From the NCBI GenBank assembly GCA_036244855.1, contig BQKZ01000102.1, positions 197,575-261,574 on the forward strand: DNA of 64,000 bases, written 5' to 3'. How positions within the stretch are numbered: position 1 is the first letter of the stretch; each line of letters starts with the position of its first letter. The notes beneath the pieces were generated by a model, which did no database searches, had not been told where the DNA came from, and saw only the letters and a list, made by a program, of their open reading frames with translations. Of the stretch, positions 24,501 to 39,500 are shown piece after piece. The translations under genes were made by a program, and so were the position numbers. This DNA comes from Temnopleurus reevesii (lineage: Eukaryota > Echinodermata > Echinoidea > Temnopleuroida > Temnopleuridae).

Positions 24501-27500
24501 TTTTACACAGCTACAGGGAGCTACATACCTGCTTGCCCGAATGCCCGGGGCAACAAAATTGAGCCATCGGGCAAGTAAATGGAATTGTCACATGCCCAGA
24601 TGGGCAAGTTCAAGAGTGTGAATCATCCACTGTCCATGAGTTGTTTGTGAGAATCCAGTTGCAAGATCTATCATTTTGACTAACAACACTGACAGCTCAG
24701 CTAAATGTCTGTGTGTGCAACTGCTTTTGCTTGCTTTTATGTTTTGGACAAGAGAAATTGATATTCCAACTAGCGTTTTGAAAAGCCACTTGCCCAGCAG
24801 GGCAAGTAGTGCAACATTTTTTGTAGCACCCTGACTGCTACATTACTTAAAGAAAATGTACTGTCATAATAGATTATTTGTGCATAAAAGTTGGTCAGAT
24901 CCATTTTCCTCCTGAAAGAGATGAAAATTTATTACAAGTGAATGCTTCAGGGAACACACACAAAGAAATTCCTGCATTCTCTTCAAAAACACTGTAAATT
25001 TGGACAAAACTATATGAATGACCTAAACAAGACACTATTACACATACATGTATTCAAAGCTCTGACAATCATCTCAAAAGGCATCTATTAAGTCTGAATC
25101 AAGAGTGGTGCCTTGAACTTTAACTGCGCAGACAAATCCAATGAAATAGAGCTCCATTCATCTTGGCCTGAATGTAACAATGTAATGTCTGGTATGCGAG
25201 TCACCCACACCTCATCTAGGTATACGTGACCATGACGGCTCTCTGTATCTTTTCAACAAGAGGGAAAATGTGTAGCAGTCCCATCATAACCCAACATGAA
25301 CATGCACTTTCACTTTTTTAGAGACTTGGCCAAGTTTGAATGACACTTTCTGACTAGATTGTTCTCATATAGACAGAATTCTCTAAAAATATATATTCTT
25401 GGACGAATGTAATTAATTTTAAGAAAATATGGGTTTTGTTCAAATACAAATATGAAGTAAGCATTACAAGTAGGCTAATTTATTTTATTGAAATAGAACC
25501 CACAAAATGTGTAAAGCTATCATACAAACAAATTATGATTCAATCAGGAATATGTCTTTTTAAAGTTGACATAGTACTAGTCTAAATGAAATTCATTTAT
25601 TTGGTTTAAAAGATTCCTAAATCATCATGTATTTAGCTAAGCAACAAATTACAGTTAAGAATCCGTTTTGCAAGTTACATATTTCCGACAATATTGGCAC
25701 TCACATATTCAAAGCTAACATGTTATTTTATCACAATTTGAAAATCTAGGGTTTTAAACAAAATTGAAACTTTAGGTGAGTGACATACACTGTATAATAT
25801 AGTTGACCATCTGGATGAAGCACTTATCTTGTTTCATTCATACCCATTAGTCACTAAGCTACCCTCCCAACAAACTTTCAACCCTAATATTGTATGCTTC
25901 ATGGACGATGTACATCTGTATGATAATATGGACGCAAAATATAATTTGCTGTAATCACCTAGCGGTATTTTATTGATCTGTTATCCTGCCATGTTGTGAT
26001 GACAATAAGAATAATAACAATCATTTCTTTCTCATTTATGCAATTTAGAAAATTATTTTGAGCATCATACGGTGAACTAAATCAATCATATATATATTCA
26101 ATATACAGCATGTTGAATAGCACACAAATGTAGACCACTGTGTGAAATTAATTTCCTCAAATTCCTGATATATTGTTTATCATCTGGATGAAGAATAAGA
26201 ATAATAACAATCACCTTTTTTCATTTATGCAATTTAGAAAATTTATTTCAAGCATCATACTGTGAACAAAATCAATTGTGCATTTATTCAATGCATACGA
26301 TTCTGAATATCAGAAATGTAGACCACTGTGTGAAATTAATTTCCTCAAATTCCTGATAGTGCCATTACATATTTCATCTTTCACGCCACAGACAAAACTC
26401 ATTATCATGGGTCTCCTTGACTTCGGCATTAGTCGGTAGACCCCACGAGCCCCCGAATAAACAGTCTCACAGAGAGATACAAAAGACATGTGTTATTATA
26501 ACCATACAATAGATACAGAGTCATAATGGTATCACACCAGCATCATTGGAATGTATTCTACACCTGACCCATAGAAAATATGAGACCAGCCATATCAGAA
26601 GTGGGTAGAACTTACACCTCTCTGCTGTCTGGGCTTAAATTTCAAGTCATATCTGTTTCAAACACCCATAAACAAAACAGTATTCCTTCACTTTCATCTC
26701 AGAGGCAGGAAGTGCTAATATTTAACAGAACTTTGTTATAAGTGTGTGTAAGAAATCTTCATCGTACCAAAATGGAATGCACCAGTATTAAGCTCATTGA
26801 GATGCTTTAAAATTTGCTTCTATTCAGACTTCAGGTTGAGAATAAAAAAGGAGTGATCAATTTTTTTTGTGATAAGGCAAAACACCAGTAATCAAAATAA
26901 AAGGCTCCTACATGCACAGGCACCACCACTGAACACTGCATTCAGATCCTTGTAAAATAGTTTTGTTGAGGATATATTTTTAGTTTATGATATATACCTT
27001 TCAAAATTTGAAGAAACAAGTGACTTTGAAACACTTGTACACACAATTCCTTTCATTGGGAAATGTTCTAAAGCAATCTGTTAAACAAAATTTTTCGCAG
27101 TTATATGAAGTGGTCACTAAATAATATGTAGGATCTAGTATCTACAGAGAAGTTTAAAACAGTCAATAGAATGCATATCTTTGGATTAAATGGCTATGGT
27201 AAACTTTGCTCCAGACATAATCACTATCGATATAAGCAGGCACACAATGAAATTCTATCCTCGGTATAGGTTTGTGGTGTGACTGGGGGTGTAGTATCAA
27301 TGAAAAAGTGAGAGAAAAGACTTACATGAAGGTGTCAAAACGTGTGGCAATCTTTCCCAGTAGTCTGCAGCTTGCGAGGCGGGACTGAACAGACTGGGCA
27401 AGGTGACCCTTTGACAAAGCGATGGGTAAGATCTGTCATGAGAGAACAAACGATCCAAGGTAGGTTAATAAGTGAATTATTTTATACAAAAAAAAATTGA

Positions 27501-30500
27501 AGAAAATCATGAAATCATGATGTAGAGACAAAGACAATGAACACAATTAAACAATATTTTGTCAATAAAGGGCAATGGCTCTGGGACAACTCTGCCCGGA
27601 AGTAGAATGGGGATACCTCATACATGTAATAACATACATTTTCCATAGACATGTGATCTCATAGTGATGGTGTAATGTTAGGATGAGGTGTCCAGGCCCA
27701 AAGGCAATTCCTGAAGTTGGTCAACCTTTTTGGTTTATCCCAATTCACTTTTCTCCTATTTTACTTCTCTTTATGGATTCATTAAACAAGCATCATGTAA
27801 AAGCATTATACATAGTCTTCAAATCAGATATGACCAATGAAAACTTCTTCAAAAAGAAAAGAGGTTCATTTGATGCACATGTATAATATTATAAATGCCA
27901 ATGTTTATTTTAACAGAAATTGATATTGTCACCCTGTTCTAATATCAATTCTTTACATGTATAATAGTGAAAACAACCACTTGAACTCCCTTCATTACAA
28001 ATCATTATCTGACATTCAATATGTTTTGACAGAATGAAAGATCATAAAAAAGTTTAGACATGCCTTTTCTCAATCAATTCATTATTTTACTTTGTTATAT
28101 TAGTCTACCCCATATCATGTTTCATCACAAAACTAACATTGACCTACAAACCTAAACCCTCATGCATCATACACCTCTCAGTTCCAAAGATCCATTCATT
28201 GTGAATGTCAAAATATAGATTTCAACTTCAATGCACAGAGGAATGAAGGCCAAATTATGCATGGTATAAATATGCTTCTAATATCCATAAAATTGAATTT
28301 CAACACGAAATCATAAAACTATGACGATTGTTTGGTGAGATATTGAAATATTTGAGTGGTTCTACATTGTACTTGTATGTAGTCAGAAAATACACATCTG
28401 GAGTTCCTATATCATTTAATCATGACACATACATGTTAACTGAAGTCGAATAATAGTTAAATATCACTGTAAGCTCATTTACCATTTCATTTTGCAAATC
28501 GAGTTAATTTATTATGCAAAGACATACCTGATTGATGGGTGAGTAAAGTAAATGTAATGTGAAATGTGAAAAGAACCTTTGAAGCCACATTTTCTCACAA
28601 ACACTTTAATACAATGAAGCTTAAATTTTTGCTGGAGTATTATCTTAGCCAATTTCATGACTTTCACACATAGACATGTGTATGGTATGGGGCTCCTCCT
28701 CTGCGCCAGGTCCCTCATCTGCGCCTCATTGACATACGCGATGTAACTCACGCGCTTGGTGAAATCAAGACTTTTTCTTGAAAATTTCCAACCGCGTGTA
28801 AAGTAAATGGGATGCAGAGAAGGGACCCAAATATTTTGAACGGCAAAAATGAGAGGGGTGTATATTTCATCTAAAATGACATTGTTCCTTCATCTAAAAT
28901 AACATGGGATGCAGAGAAGGGACCCAAATATTTTGAACGGCAAAAATGAGAGGGGTGTATATTTCATCTAAAATGACATTGTTCCTGGTTAGATTCTGCT
29001 GAGATATTTCTCACACATAATCTTTAGGATATCTGTGATAATATCAGATTAAAATTGAATTGGATATTCATTGACTTCATGTTTTTTTTCAATCTGAAAG
29101 TTTAGGTGCGCAGACGTGCGACCTTCCATCATACAATGATCTTTCATACACTTGAAGCCCCATTTTCTCACAAAAACTTACAATGAAGCTGAAATTTTGC
29201 TGGAGTTTTATTTTTTCTAATTTCATGACATCTAGACATATGTACAATGATCTTTCATACACTTGATGATATGTCAATGTATCTGAAATTCAGTGAATTC
29301 ACTAAAATGTTGGATTTTACTGGATGCACAGATCAAGACAAGCAATTAGAATAAAAGAAACAATTTGGATCATGTAGGGATTCAGACAGACAAGTAATAA
29401 CTGAAACCCTAAAAGTGAAAGTACGTTTGGAGGATTCTCTTACTCTGAAAACATAAACCGAAATACAACAGCTTCTTTAGCATTGTCTACAGTATTTATA
29501 CAAACATGAAAAGTTGTGTTTGAAATAAAGTCTAGAACATTCTCTTCCTGCATATGCCAATATTTTAGTGATTTCAAACCTGCCTGTATAATAGTAGGTT
29601 ATAATTTTCATGTTTTGAAACATTTATGCACACAAGTCTACGGGCATTGAAATGGGCGAATATCTTAGTAAATTCATGGAAGCAAATTCAGTTAGTCTTT
29701 TTACAAATAAGAAATTGGCAGCTCGAGGGGAACATTATAAAACAAGAAAATGTATGGCAAAAAATACCAAAGTGAAACCACTCACATCTTTTTTCAGAAC
29801 CTCTTTTGGAAGGTGAGCAATTATTTGGAGTAAAACCTCTAGCCAGGCATCAGAGATATCTGCAAAACAAAAGAAGAACAGAATGAACAATTCAACATTA
29901 AAATCAAGCTTCTAGCTTCTTAATGATGTATCATTATATAGGAAATAAATGAGGCATGTGTTCAGAAATATGGGGCTGTGACAGACTATATATTGAATTA
30001 ATGTGCTTGAGGACTGCCTGAATAGGCTAAAAAATATCATTTGCTTGTCCAATAATTGCATTAAAAACCAGTGTTGGTCAGTGAGGGAATTTTTTCTGTT
30101 AATCTTTTCAACATCTTTTAGGTGAAAAAGATTGACAATGTAAAGAATTAGCCCAAACCCTTCAAAGTGTCTTGTCATATCTGATTAGGACATGCTTGTG
30201 TATGAATTTACTGTATGTGACAAAAAGATGAATTTTTTTAAAATCAGGTCATGGAATTTTTAGTGGGTTGTTTGGTGGATGAGAACATAACAATACTTTC
30301 TTGGCCTTACAAGAGGCTACAAGTACAAGACAAAGCCTTGTGATCATTTTTTGGCTAAACTTCTTTGGTGCTTATACCTCAAAAGTCCTTGCAGCAGTGT
30401 CCTTGATACCAAATTTGTATGGCTTCTTTGGAGGGAAAAGTGTAAGACTCCTTAGAATTTCTAGCATTTTAAATTTCTACATCTTCAAACAGAGCTGGTA

Positions 30501-33500
30501 ATAAGCTGGAAAATTTTTATCACATTTTTGTGATAATAAATAATATTTTTGAGAAGACACTTTCAATGTTTCCCTAAAATATTGATTATCAAACTCCGAA
30601 CATTCAGTTTCATTTTTTTTTCTCATTCATTTGTTCACTTGGTCAGTTGAGAACACCAGTCAGATATGAGAAAGAAGGCCGTCACCAACAGACATTTTTC
30701 TTTGTTCCTACACAATAAAAAGTATTGATCTATTGTGTGGTGAATACAATGCGGCATAGGAGATCGTGTCTGGGGAAAAGAAAGGAAATCTATTCTTTCT
30801 CAAAATCAATAATAACTTAATGAATGAATCATCATTTAAGATCTCCTCAAAGACATATCTGTGAAATAAGTATGTGAGACTGTGAATGCTTACTTGAGAC
30901 TGTATCTTTATGTATTTATTAAGGACCCTAGTAAAAGGAATGACACTTCATGTTGCATTAAGTTTAGGAAATATTTGTGGGCTCCTACAATTACAAAATG
31001 AAGAATAAGGATATTGCACCATAGAAGAGCAAACAAATCAATAAGATAAAACAGTAAATTTTTTGAGCGAATTCATGAAATCTCATGTAAAAAAAAAGAA
31101 AAAAAGAAAATTATGACAGAGTATTGTGCAATCTCTCTTTATGGTTATTGACATAAATATCAACAATATCAAAGATTACTTTCAATTTTCTCTAATTTAA
31201 ATTCAATTTTTGACTAGAAGACTAAACCTGAAACTAACCTGGATCTCATTTAATCTACATGTACATACTGTAAAATGTTTTGTAGTGCATAGGCGAGATG
31301 AGGAACAGATTGCCCCTTCAGCTATCAGAACCTAGAGTGTATCTTGATTGTATACTACACTACCAAACATCAGTATGAATTGCCCTAAAACTAACCTGGA
31401 TCTCTGTTGTATACATTATGTAATACCTTTGCATAGGTGAGATGGGGAACGGACTGCTCCCTACACTACCAGTATCTTGATTGTATACTACCAAGTCCAA
31501 CCCTCAGAATTGCACCAATCCTAACCAAGATCTTGGTTATGGTCTTTTGTAATATCTCCCTGGTATAAGCATGAGTGAAATGAGGAATACACTCCTCCCT
31601 CAGCTTCCAGCATCTTGACTGTATACTACCAAAACTACCCCAAACTAACCTTGGTCTCCGTTGTCTGCATTCTGTAAGATGGTCTGTAGGAATGTTTTGA
31701 GCATAATGTACATGAAGATGAGAGGAGAAACAGACTGCTCCTCAGCTTTTAGTAACTTGTTCTGTATTATCAACTAAATTGAACTACCCTGGATCTCTGT
31801 TATCTACATTCTGTAAGATGGTTTGTAGGAATGTCTGTGCATAAGTGAGATGAGGAATAGACTGCTCTTCAGCTATCACTTCCTTCGTGTTCTATCAAAC
31901 CTCAGTATGAATTGTTTCAAACTTACCTGGGTCTCGATTATCCACATTCTGCAAGATGGTCTGTAGGAATGTCTGTGCATAGGTGAGATGAGGAATAGAC
32001 TGCTCTTCAGCTATCTTGACAAATGCTGCTGTCGCTGCATCCTGCAGCTCTTGATTTGCTAGGTGTAGCACATCCTGGATAAGAAGAAAAAGTAAATTGA
32101 TTATCATAAAATTATAAAAGGCCACAAAAACGGACAAATATGGTATGTAAGAAATGACACTTTGCTCAGATTCAACACTAGGAGCTGAAACCTTAAAGGG
32201 AAACCAACCCCTGGGATTGTCGTGCTCTTATTGAATGAGGAAAAATCAAATGAACTAACTACAAAAATTTGAGCAAAATCGGACGACCCGTTAAAAAGTT
32301 ATGCCTTCTCAAAGTCACAGAGATATGACGATCCCTACCGCTCATGGGGATCCGTGCGATCGACAAATTCGACAGAATTCGTGACGTCATGTCGGACAAC
32401 TCCTCATTCACTCTGTATACAATTTTTCATATTTTCTATCTTTTTTTGGAAAAGTCAACAAAATGCCAATTTTTTTATTGGGGTATAGCATTGCTGTATT
32501 GATTCTGCATGTATTTTGAGAAGAATGATGCTGCAACCTTACTCTAAATTTTAAATTAATCCATTTTTAAAAATTCTATGTACAACGTGAATGAGAAGTT
32601 GTCCGACATGACGTCACAGATTCCATCGAAATTGCCGATCGCACGGATCCCCATCAGCGATAGGGATTGTCATATCTCAGTGACTTTGAAAATTCATAAC
32701 TTTTGAACGGGTTGTCCGATTTTACTCAAATTTCCACAGTTTGTCTATCTGATTTGTCTTCATTCAATGAGTGCACGATAATTCCAAAGGCTGGTTCCCC
32801 TTTAAGTTTCGGGATAAGGGTAGACATGGCTTTAGAAATGCCTGCAGAGCTGAACACCATTTCCACGCACACATCATATCACATAAACAAACATCATAAA
32901 ACAAGTAAGCAAATCTACATGTCTACACAGATCCAAGAGATAACAAATAAATCCTCTTTGCAGGTAATATCTTCACAAGTAATGTACATAGCCATTGGTC
33001 ACAATCATGTTGTAACATCAATGCGTTGCAACAGTTTGATTTCAAAAGCCGATACTAATCAAAATTCAAGAAATATAAGTGATCACTTGATCTACCAAAA
33101 AATTGATCTTCCCAAAAATAAGACAAGCTGTATCCCAAATTACTTCAGTCAACCAGATGTACGTGAATGGGCACTAAAATACACTGAAAACTTACAAACT
33201 ACATGTACTGTTACAAGTATTGTGCACATGCAAAAAAAAAATGTGTTATCGCATTCGATTGATACTTACCATATCTTTCATATCACAAAGGCATGCCAAT
33301 CAATATTTACTTTTCAAAACTGGTTATCTCTGAACTTCATGTATACAAGAACATCATCAGAAAAAAAAACGTGACATTGTTCACCTGGGGCTAGGCAATC
33401 GAGGAATATATTCACCTGTATGCTTCTCAGTGTTTGACCATCAATGATTTGACAGAGGGTGCAGTCTAGGGTTTATTGAGGTGCAGTTATTTTGTAATGG

Positions 33501-36500
33501 ATTGGAGGACCTTCAGTTCATTTCCTGCTTGACCATGTAATCGGTCTTCACATTCTTGAAATTCTTATCTAATGCTAAGCACTAAGGATTACATGATGAA
33601 CATTAATCGTGTAAACAATGTTGATGTACATGTATGATCAATGATCAATGTTCATTTCATTCTCAACATTCATGTTTCATACCAAATTACACTTTAATAA
33701 AACATTGCAAGTTTCTGGTTCAGTTTTGCCATCTTCTCCTATGACCTAGGAAAAAAATATTTGGGGATGATTCTTACACAGACTGTAATATTTTTATGAA
33801 ATGACATGAATAAATTTTAAAATAACAAGACATAAAGTAAAGGCATTATTATTAGAGAAACAGATATTACCCATACAAAGTTTGAATAATTGAATATGAC
33901 ATTAAAAGAAACTTTTTGGAGAAATAAGATATTGGCACTTACCCTGACTTTGGGAACCACTCTTCGCATAGCATCCACATTGTTATCACGTAGCAAGTTG
34001 GGTAGATTCTGAACAACACTAATCCGCTGAACTTCTTGCCCAGAACTGAAAATATGAATCATAAAATACAAAATTATTGATCACTCAATAATTAAACAAA
34101 AATTGTTGAAACTACCAAAGCATTTAATTAAAATATGCAGTAGGTTATGAAAACAAAAGCTAAACAACATGAAAGTGGCACAAAATATTTAGAATTGATA
34201 GATATATGTTTATGATAAAAGGATCGTAAGTTTGTGTAAATTATTAAATATATTAAATAAAATTCCTAAACTATTGCTTGAAAGTATTAGCATTGTTTTC
34301 ATTTCAATGAAGACTTTGTTTTAGAAAGCATATGCCGTAACGTTTAAGCACTACGAATAAGCATGGCCCTACCATTTAGAAAAATCCTAGGAAAGACCTT
34401 ATGATGCAAGGTTGAAGCCACAATTTAGAACCCAAACACAGGCGTTCTTGTTGACTACTTCAACACTACTTAAAATTTTAAAATGGATTCACTGAATGAC
34501 AAGACCTAGAAACTGGTAAAAGCACAGCATACATGTTTATGCAGGCTAATTACATGGACAAACAAATGCTGCGATGGCCCATTAATTTCTTTCTTTATTT
34601 TTTGTTCATTGGTCATTTCACATTAAGTCCCACTTGCACTCAGGGGGTCACACTTTAATATACAGAGACAACGGAGCAGTAAGGTTGATATGCCCAATAC
34701 GAGTCAAGTACTATTGTGTTCATCCAGGTATACCTACAGGTGAAATGGGTGGTATTGATTATCTGAGCCAATGGGAACAATGAGAAGAGCTCTGCTCTAT
34801 GGGCTGTCATTTCAAAGGCGGGTTTGACGGTCCAACGAAGCAGGAGAAAGCCTAGCATGGCAAACTACGTGCATTCGTGTTGACAAGCAGTCTCAAGCTG
34901 ATTGCCAAACCCTTTCCATTAACCAAAAAATCTCCTGAAAGCAACTTTATATCACAAGTCATGTTTTTCCTACGTTCATTAAAATATGTCCAAGCCTCCT
35001 TTAGAATAGCTGATATCAGTGATAACATTTTAAACAACCATAAAAAATAGACCTTTTGAACATTTTTTGGACACTAAATGGATTGCCCTGAAATATACAA
35101 TTTAGAAATTGCATTCTGCATAAATATTTGCTTTCATCATAAATTAACATTTTTGAATTTTTACCTGGCCTGTGTTGTAAAATCCTTTCCTACTACATGT
35201 ATATGTCATTTTGAATCTTAACCGGTTTTTCATGAGGGTTAAAATTGTTGAACATGTTGCATTAACATTTCTTTCAATTTTTCTGAAATTACATTGGAGG
35301 TACGAAAAAAATTGTCACATCCTACAACTCCCACCATAGAACACGAACCATATTGTTTAGAGTAATATCTACTAACAAAAAATTGATTCATTTTCAAATT
35401 TTCCACATGTATACAGGTGCAGATGAAAATATTGTGCCATTTTGGTGTATCATGTCGTCTTATATAAAAAATTTGAATTGGCTTTGGGTCTACTTTCCAA
35501 ACATACAATGTCCGTCTATTTATAAGGGGGAAAAGGAATTTAGTGCCCCCATTATAATATCAGGCATTACGATAATAACTGTCAAAATCAGAAAGTAAAT
35601 GTACACAAATTAAGCATGTCGAAAGTTCAAACATTCTGTAAGTAGATCAAAACACATTTTTTCTTTACACTGGGCTTTACGAAGCTTCAAATCTGATATG
35701 CAGCCCTCAAGAAGTCAAATTCTGTATCTGAAGAAATTCTTACAGATACAAATGCTATTGTTCAATAGTTATTTTTATATTGAATGAATCTTTTCACTCT
35801 CCACATCCTCATTGTCTCAAACCAAAAGCGTAAGATGATTATGCAAATCGATTGTCCAAATTGAAAAGGGATACCCTTGAAAGTTGAGCTGAGAGCTCTT
35901 GGATCAATAGCTCGCACTGTAAAGTATGGCTCCCAAAGGGTCATTGGACTTATTGATTACAAAGATTGTTTACAACAAGACCTATATGTGCCTTTGATAT
36001 TTGAATATTGTAAGGTACAGTGTATATCTTGTATAAAGGTTACGTGATTTAACATTTCAGGAGAAGCATCAACCTCTACAGTGGTCAATAAAGGGAATTG
36101 TCATATCCTTTCTCTAATATCTGATTTTTATAATCCAAGAATCCATTCTCAATTACATTGTCAATTCTGAAAATATATGAACAGAACCAGTTAAACATTA
36201 AATGTGAAAACTGGTTACGGTCATGAAAGTGATCTTTAAGATTACTTTCCTTTTAAAAACCAGTTGCACATGTGACGAGAATGCTTGTCACAATTATGAA
36301 AGCAATTTTGAGCAGTATTCTATGGAACAATATCCTAAATGAACAAAGCTTTATTGTTTCAGGACTTTTGACAAACATGAAAAGGGGTCTTATATTCCAG
36401 ACTTTTTTTTATATTTCAGACTTTTTTTATATTTCAGACTTTTTTGCAAGATCAGCATTCACCATGAGATTGCCAATCGATCAGTATCGGATCCAAAGTG

Positions 36501-39500
36501 ATGACAATACAATGATTAGTTTCATCACCAAGTTAAAACTCACTGCTAGTGGAAGATGAGCCTACATAGATTGACCTTTTTAATTTATCACTTCAAGTAT
36601 ATTGCAGATGTAATTGAAATGTCTCTTGCTCATCAATCTTTCCAAGAAGACATGCCATTATAATGACACTACAAACATATCAAGTAGAATGCCATCATCA
36701 ATTCCGCTAAAGCTTGATCTATATATATATTCTGCCTATTAAAACAGATGAAAGTAAGTCTTGAGGGAAGAGGCATGTTACCTGGCTGCAATTTAAATAC
36801 CATGCTACACTGTACATTTATAATGTGTCTAGAAATAAATTCTTAAGAATTTCTTACACCTGGGTTGAGAGCAGCACAATGGGAATTAATTTCATGCTGA
36901 AGGAAATTGAATGCCACCCTCTGTTCAGACCCACTACACCACAACGCTTCCACACAACCAAGAATGTCCCATTGAAGCATTACATCAAATTTCTATAGCC
37001 AGACAAGGCAGAAATTGATCCATCTTGAAACCATATTTGCGAAAGCAATTATTTTCTATTATTTTAATTTTCTCTTCTTTGATCAAGGGATAAAATCAGA
37101 CGGTGGAAGCATAGCTATATTTGAGGCAGAGCTAAATCATATGTTTTTTTTTCAGTAATTTAGTAATGTATGCATCAGTGCAACGTTATACATTGTACCT
37201 GTAGAGGTGCAGCCACAAAGTTATGAAAATAATACAATCATTTTCCTCATGGGCATGCTTGTTGTAAAAATGACCTTACTCACAGACAAAACTTGGCAGA
37301 CATATTGAAACTTCATGGAAATTGGTGAAGATTCTTTGTACAGGGTAAACTAAATGTTTTGGTATTACCACACCTTAATAATTTATTCTTCTGTAATGAT
37401 CTGCTGAACGCACCAGATTTACATTTTAGTAACTAGTACAAATGATTCCATTTCAATTTTTAGAATGAATTGGATTCCCTTTTGCCAAACAATAAAAGTT
37501 GCACTTGGAGTACGTAAGACAACACTTGGAGAGCCATTACATGTATTTCCTCAAAACCCCATTCAGGAGAGAACCAACACAAATAATGATGATGATGATT
37601 GTAAAATTGATTTTGGAATTTGTCATCGGTCATTTCGTACCTTTATTCCCTTTCCAATGAAACAAATGTGTACTTGAAAGATAAGTTTCCTCATTTCTAT
37701 TTAATTCAGCATTACAACCCATGTCAACTGGCCTGATGCCTCAGCAATCAAAGTTCACATTTTGAAGAAGTCACAATATTTACAAACAAAGTTTCATTTT
37801 CAATTTAATGCTACGTATTTGCATTCTAGCCTGTTTGTACACAACAATATATGTTATGCTACCATATAAATGGCCCACACAGTATGATCTTCAAGACCTT
37901 TGATTCCAATTTATTGAAGGAAAAAATTTGAGCTGTCAATTTACTTGATGGTGAAACATTTTAAAGTAGCACATAACATGATGATCACGCTTAACAAATA
38001 ACATTGTACCTCAGAGTATTCTCTTTTATCAGTATCAGGGATAAAATAGTTTAAAAGGAACTTCTGCACCCATAAGAGTGTTTTCTACATATCCCAAAAA
38101 TAAACTTGAAAAAATTGTAAACTTCTACTTTTGGCATGAAAAAAAAATAAAAGCATAGTAATAAAAACTTTCAATTAAAAAAAAAGAAACTTATTCCAGA
38201 ATTACCCATACCAACTTAATGCATAATTAAGTTGATTATGCTTGTTATGCGCATGATTGCTTGTTATGCGCAGTTGAGTATATCCATATAGAAATTGCGC
38301 AATATAAATGTACAATTATTATTATTATTATTATTATAAATAGTTTTAAGCAAGCCTACAGATTTAAATCCATTCTACAAGTGCATACATGTATGTACAT
38401 GTATGGTGTTTACTTTCAGACTTTCAGTAACCATTTCATTACACTTAACCAATTTTGATTTTGGCATTTAAAATTATAAAACATCAGATGCTTTAATCAG
38501 CCAACATTGGTTGGGCATCCATGTATACTGAGAACTGCAAAGTAAACATTTGTTCTAAAAATTCATTGGCTGTACTGGGTGGGACTCGAACCCACGACCT
38601 TTGACTAGACCAGTGTCATAACCACTAGACCACCTGTCCTGAGTGTCCTTGCGATAAGGTTCTGTGAATGCAATGTGTTTGAAAGGTTTGTGATTAATTC
38701 CGCTGGGTGACGTAATGATAGATAGAATTTATTCAATATTGTCACCAACGGCCCACAAAGGGGTGCACACGCTATACTGCTGTGTAAAGTTACCCGGAGG
38801 CTATGAAAAAAAAATTCATAGGCTGTACCGGGTGGGACTCGAACCCGCGACCTCTGGATGACTAGACCAGTGTCATAACCACCTTCATGTATACATCATA
38901 TATATACATTGCAGGGAAAGAATGCAATTTTCCAAATCTTTTACAAATTACAGGTAAGATACCCATTATTTCTCATAAATGTCTCAAATGGGCCATTATT
39001 ACTTCTATAAAAGAGTATGGATTTTTAGTTCTTCTATGTCAAAACAAATCCCCGAACTCCATCCATGGAATCACCTCTATAGACATCATTTAAAACCTTG
39101 TGCAAACCCAAACATCTTCTATGCAGGGAAGTGATGAATACGATGGCTCGCACATACAGTATCATAAAAATAGTCTGCATATCAGTATTTGAATAAATAA
39201 TCAAATATACATGTCCATACATACCTCAGTAAAAACACTGCTCTGTCAATATCTCCCAAATGTTCATCAACTGTTAAACTTTCTATCTCTTCAGCAGTCT
39301 AATGATGAAAGAAAATGAAATAAAAATTAGCCAAATCTAACATCAACACCTAGATGTCTCTGTGCTTATATGACATTTAATTCATTTTTTTAATTAAAAA
39401 AATCCTGTGTGACTGACATTCCGAGCATCGTAAAATTTCTACTCTAATCAGAAATTCTGACTTGATTGCAAACTTGAAGAACGTATTACTATTAGATCAT

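Larger units (their letters stand above)
19186..27325. other. PPP4R4 intron 6 contents
   Basis: About 8.1 kb. It holds the 19600-20750 tandem repeats, a PIF/Harbinger-like MITE directly after them, a 583-base assembly gap, nested duplications at 23105-24993 with a hAT-like insertion, and a 190-base tandem duplication at 26004. No coding exon was found in it. Confidence 0.7.
34046..39224. other. PPP4R4 intron 2 contents
   Basis: About 5.2 kb of AT-rich DNA. It has a three-copy 20-base repeat at 36390, a decayed SINE body at 36860, a SINE tail at 38240 and two tRNA-like SINE heads at 38570 and 38818. No coding exon was seen. Confidence 0.7.

Noticed and set aside
32703..33374. 223-residue open frame on the plus strand
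   Set aside because: It starts inside the right arm of the Kolobok-like MITE, has no recognisable domain and AT-driven composition, and lies in an intron of PPP4R4 on the other strand. It is probably chance.
38570..38640. Functional tRNA gene
   Set aside because: The A-box and B-box are present, but acceptor and anticodon stems do not pair and a second truncated copy lies nearby. It is a SINE head.
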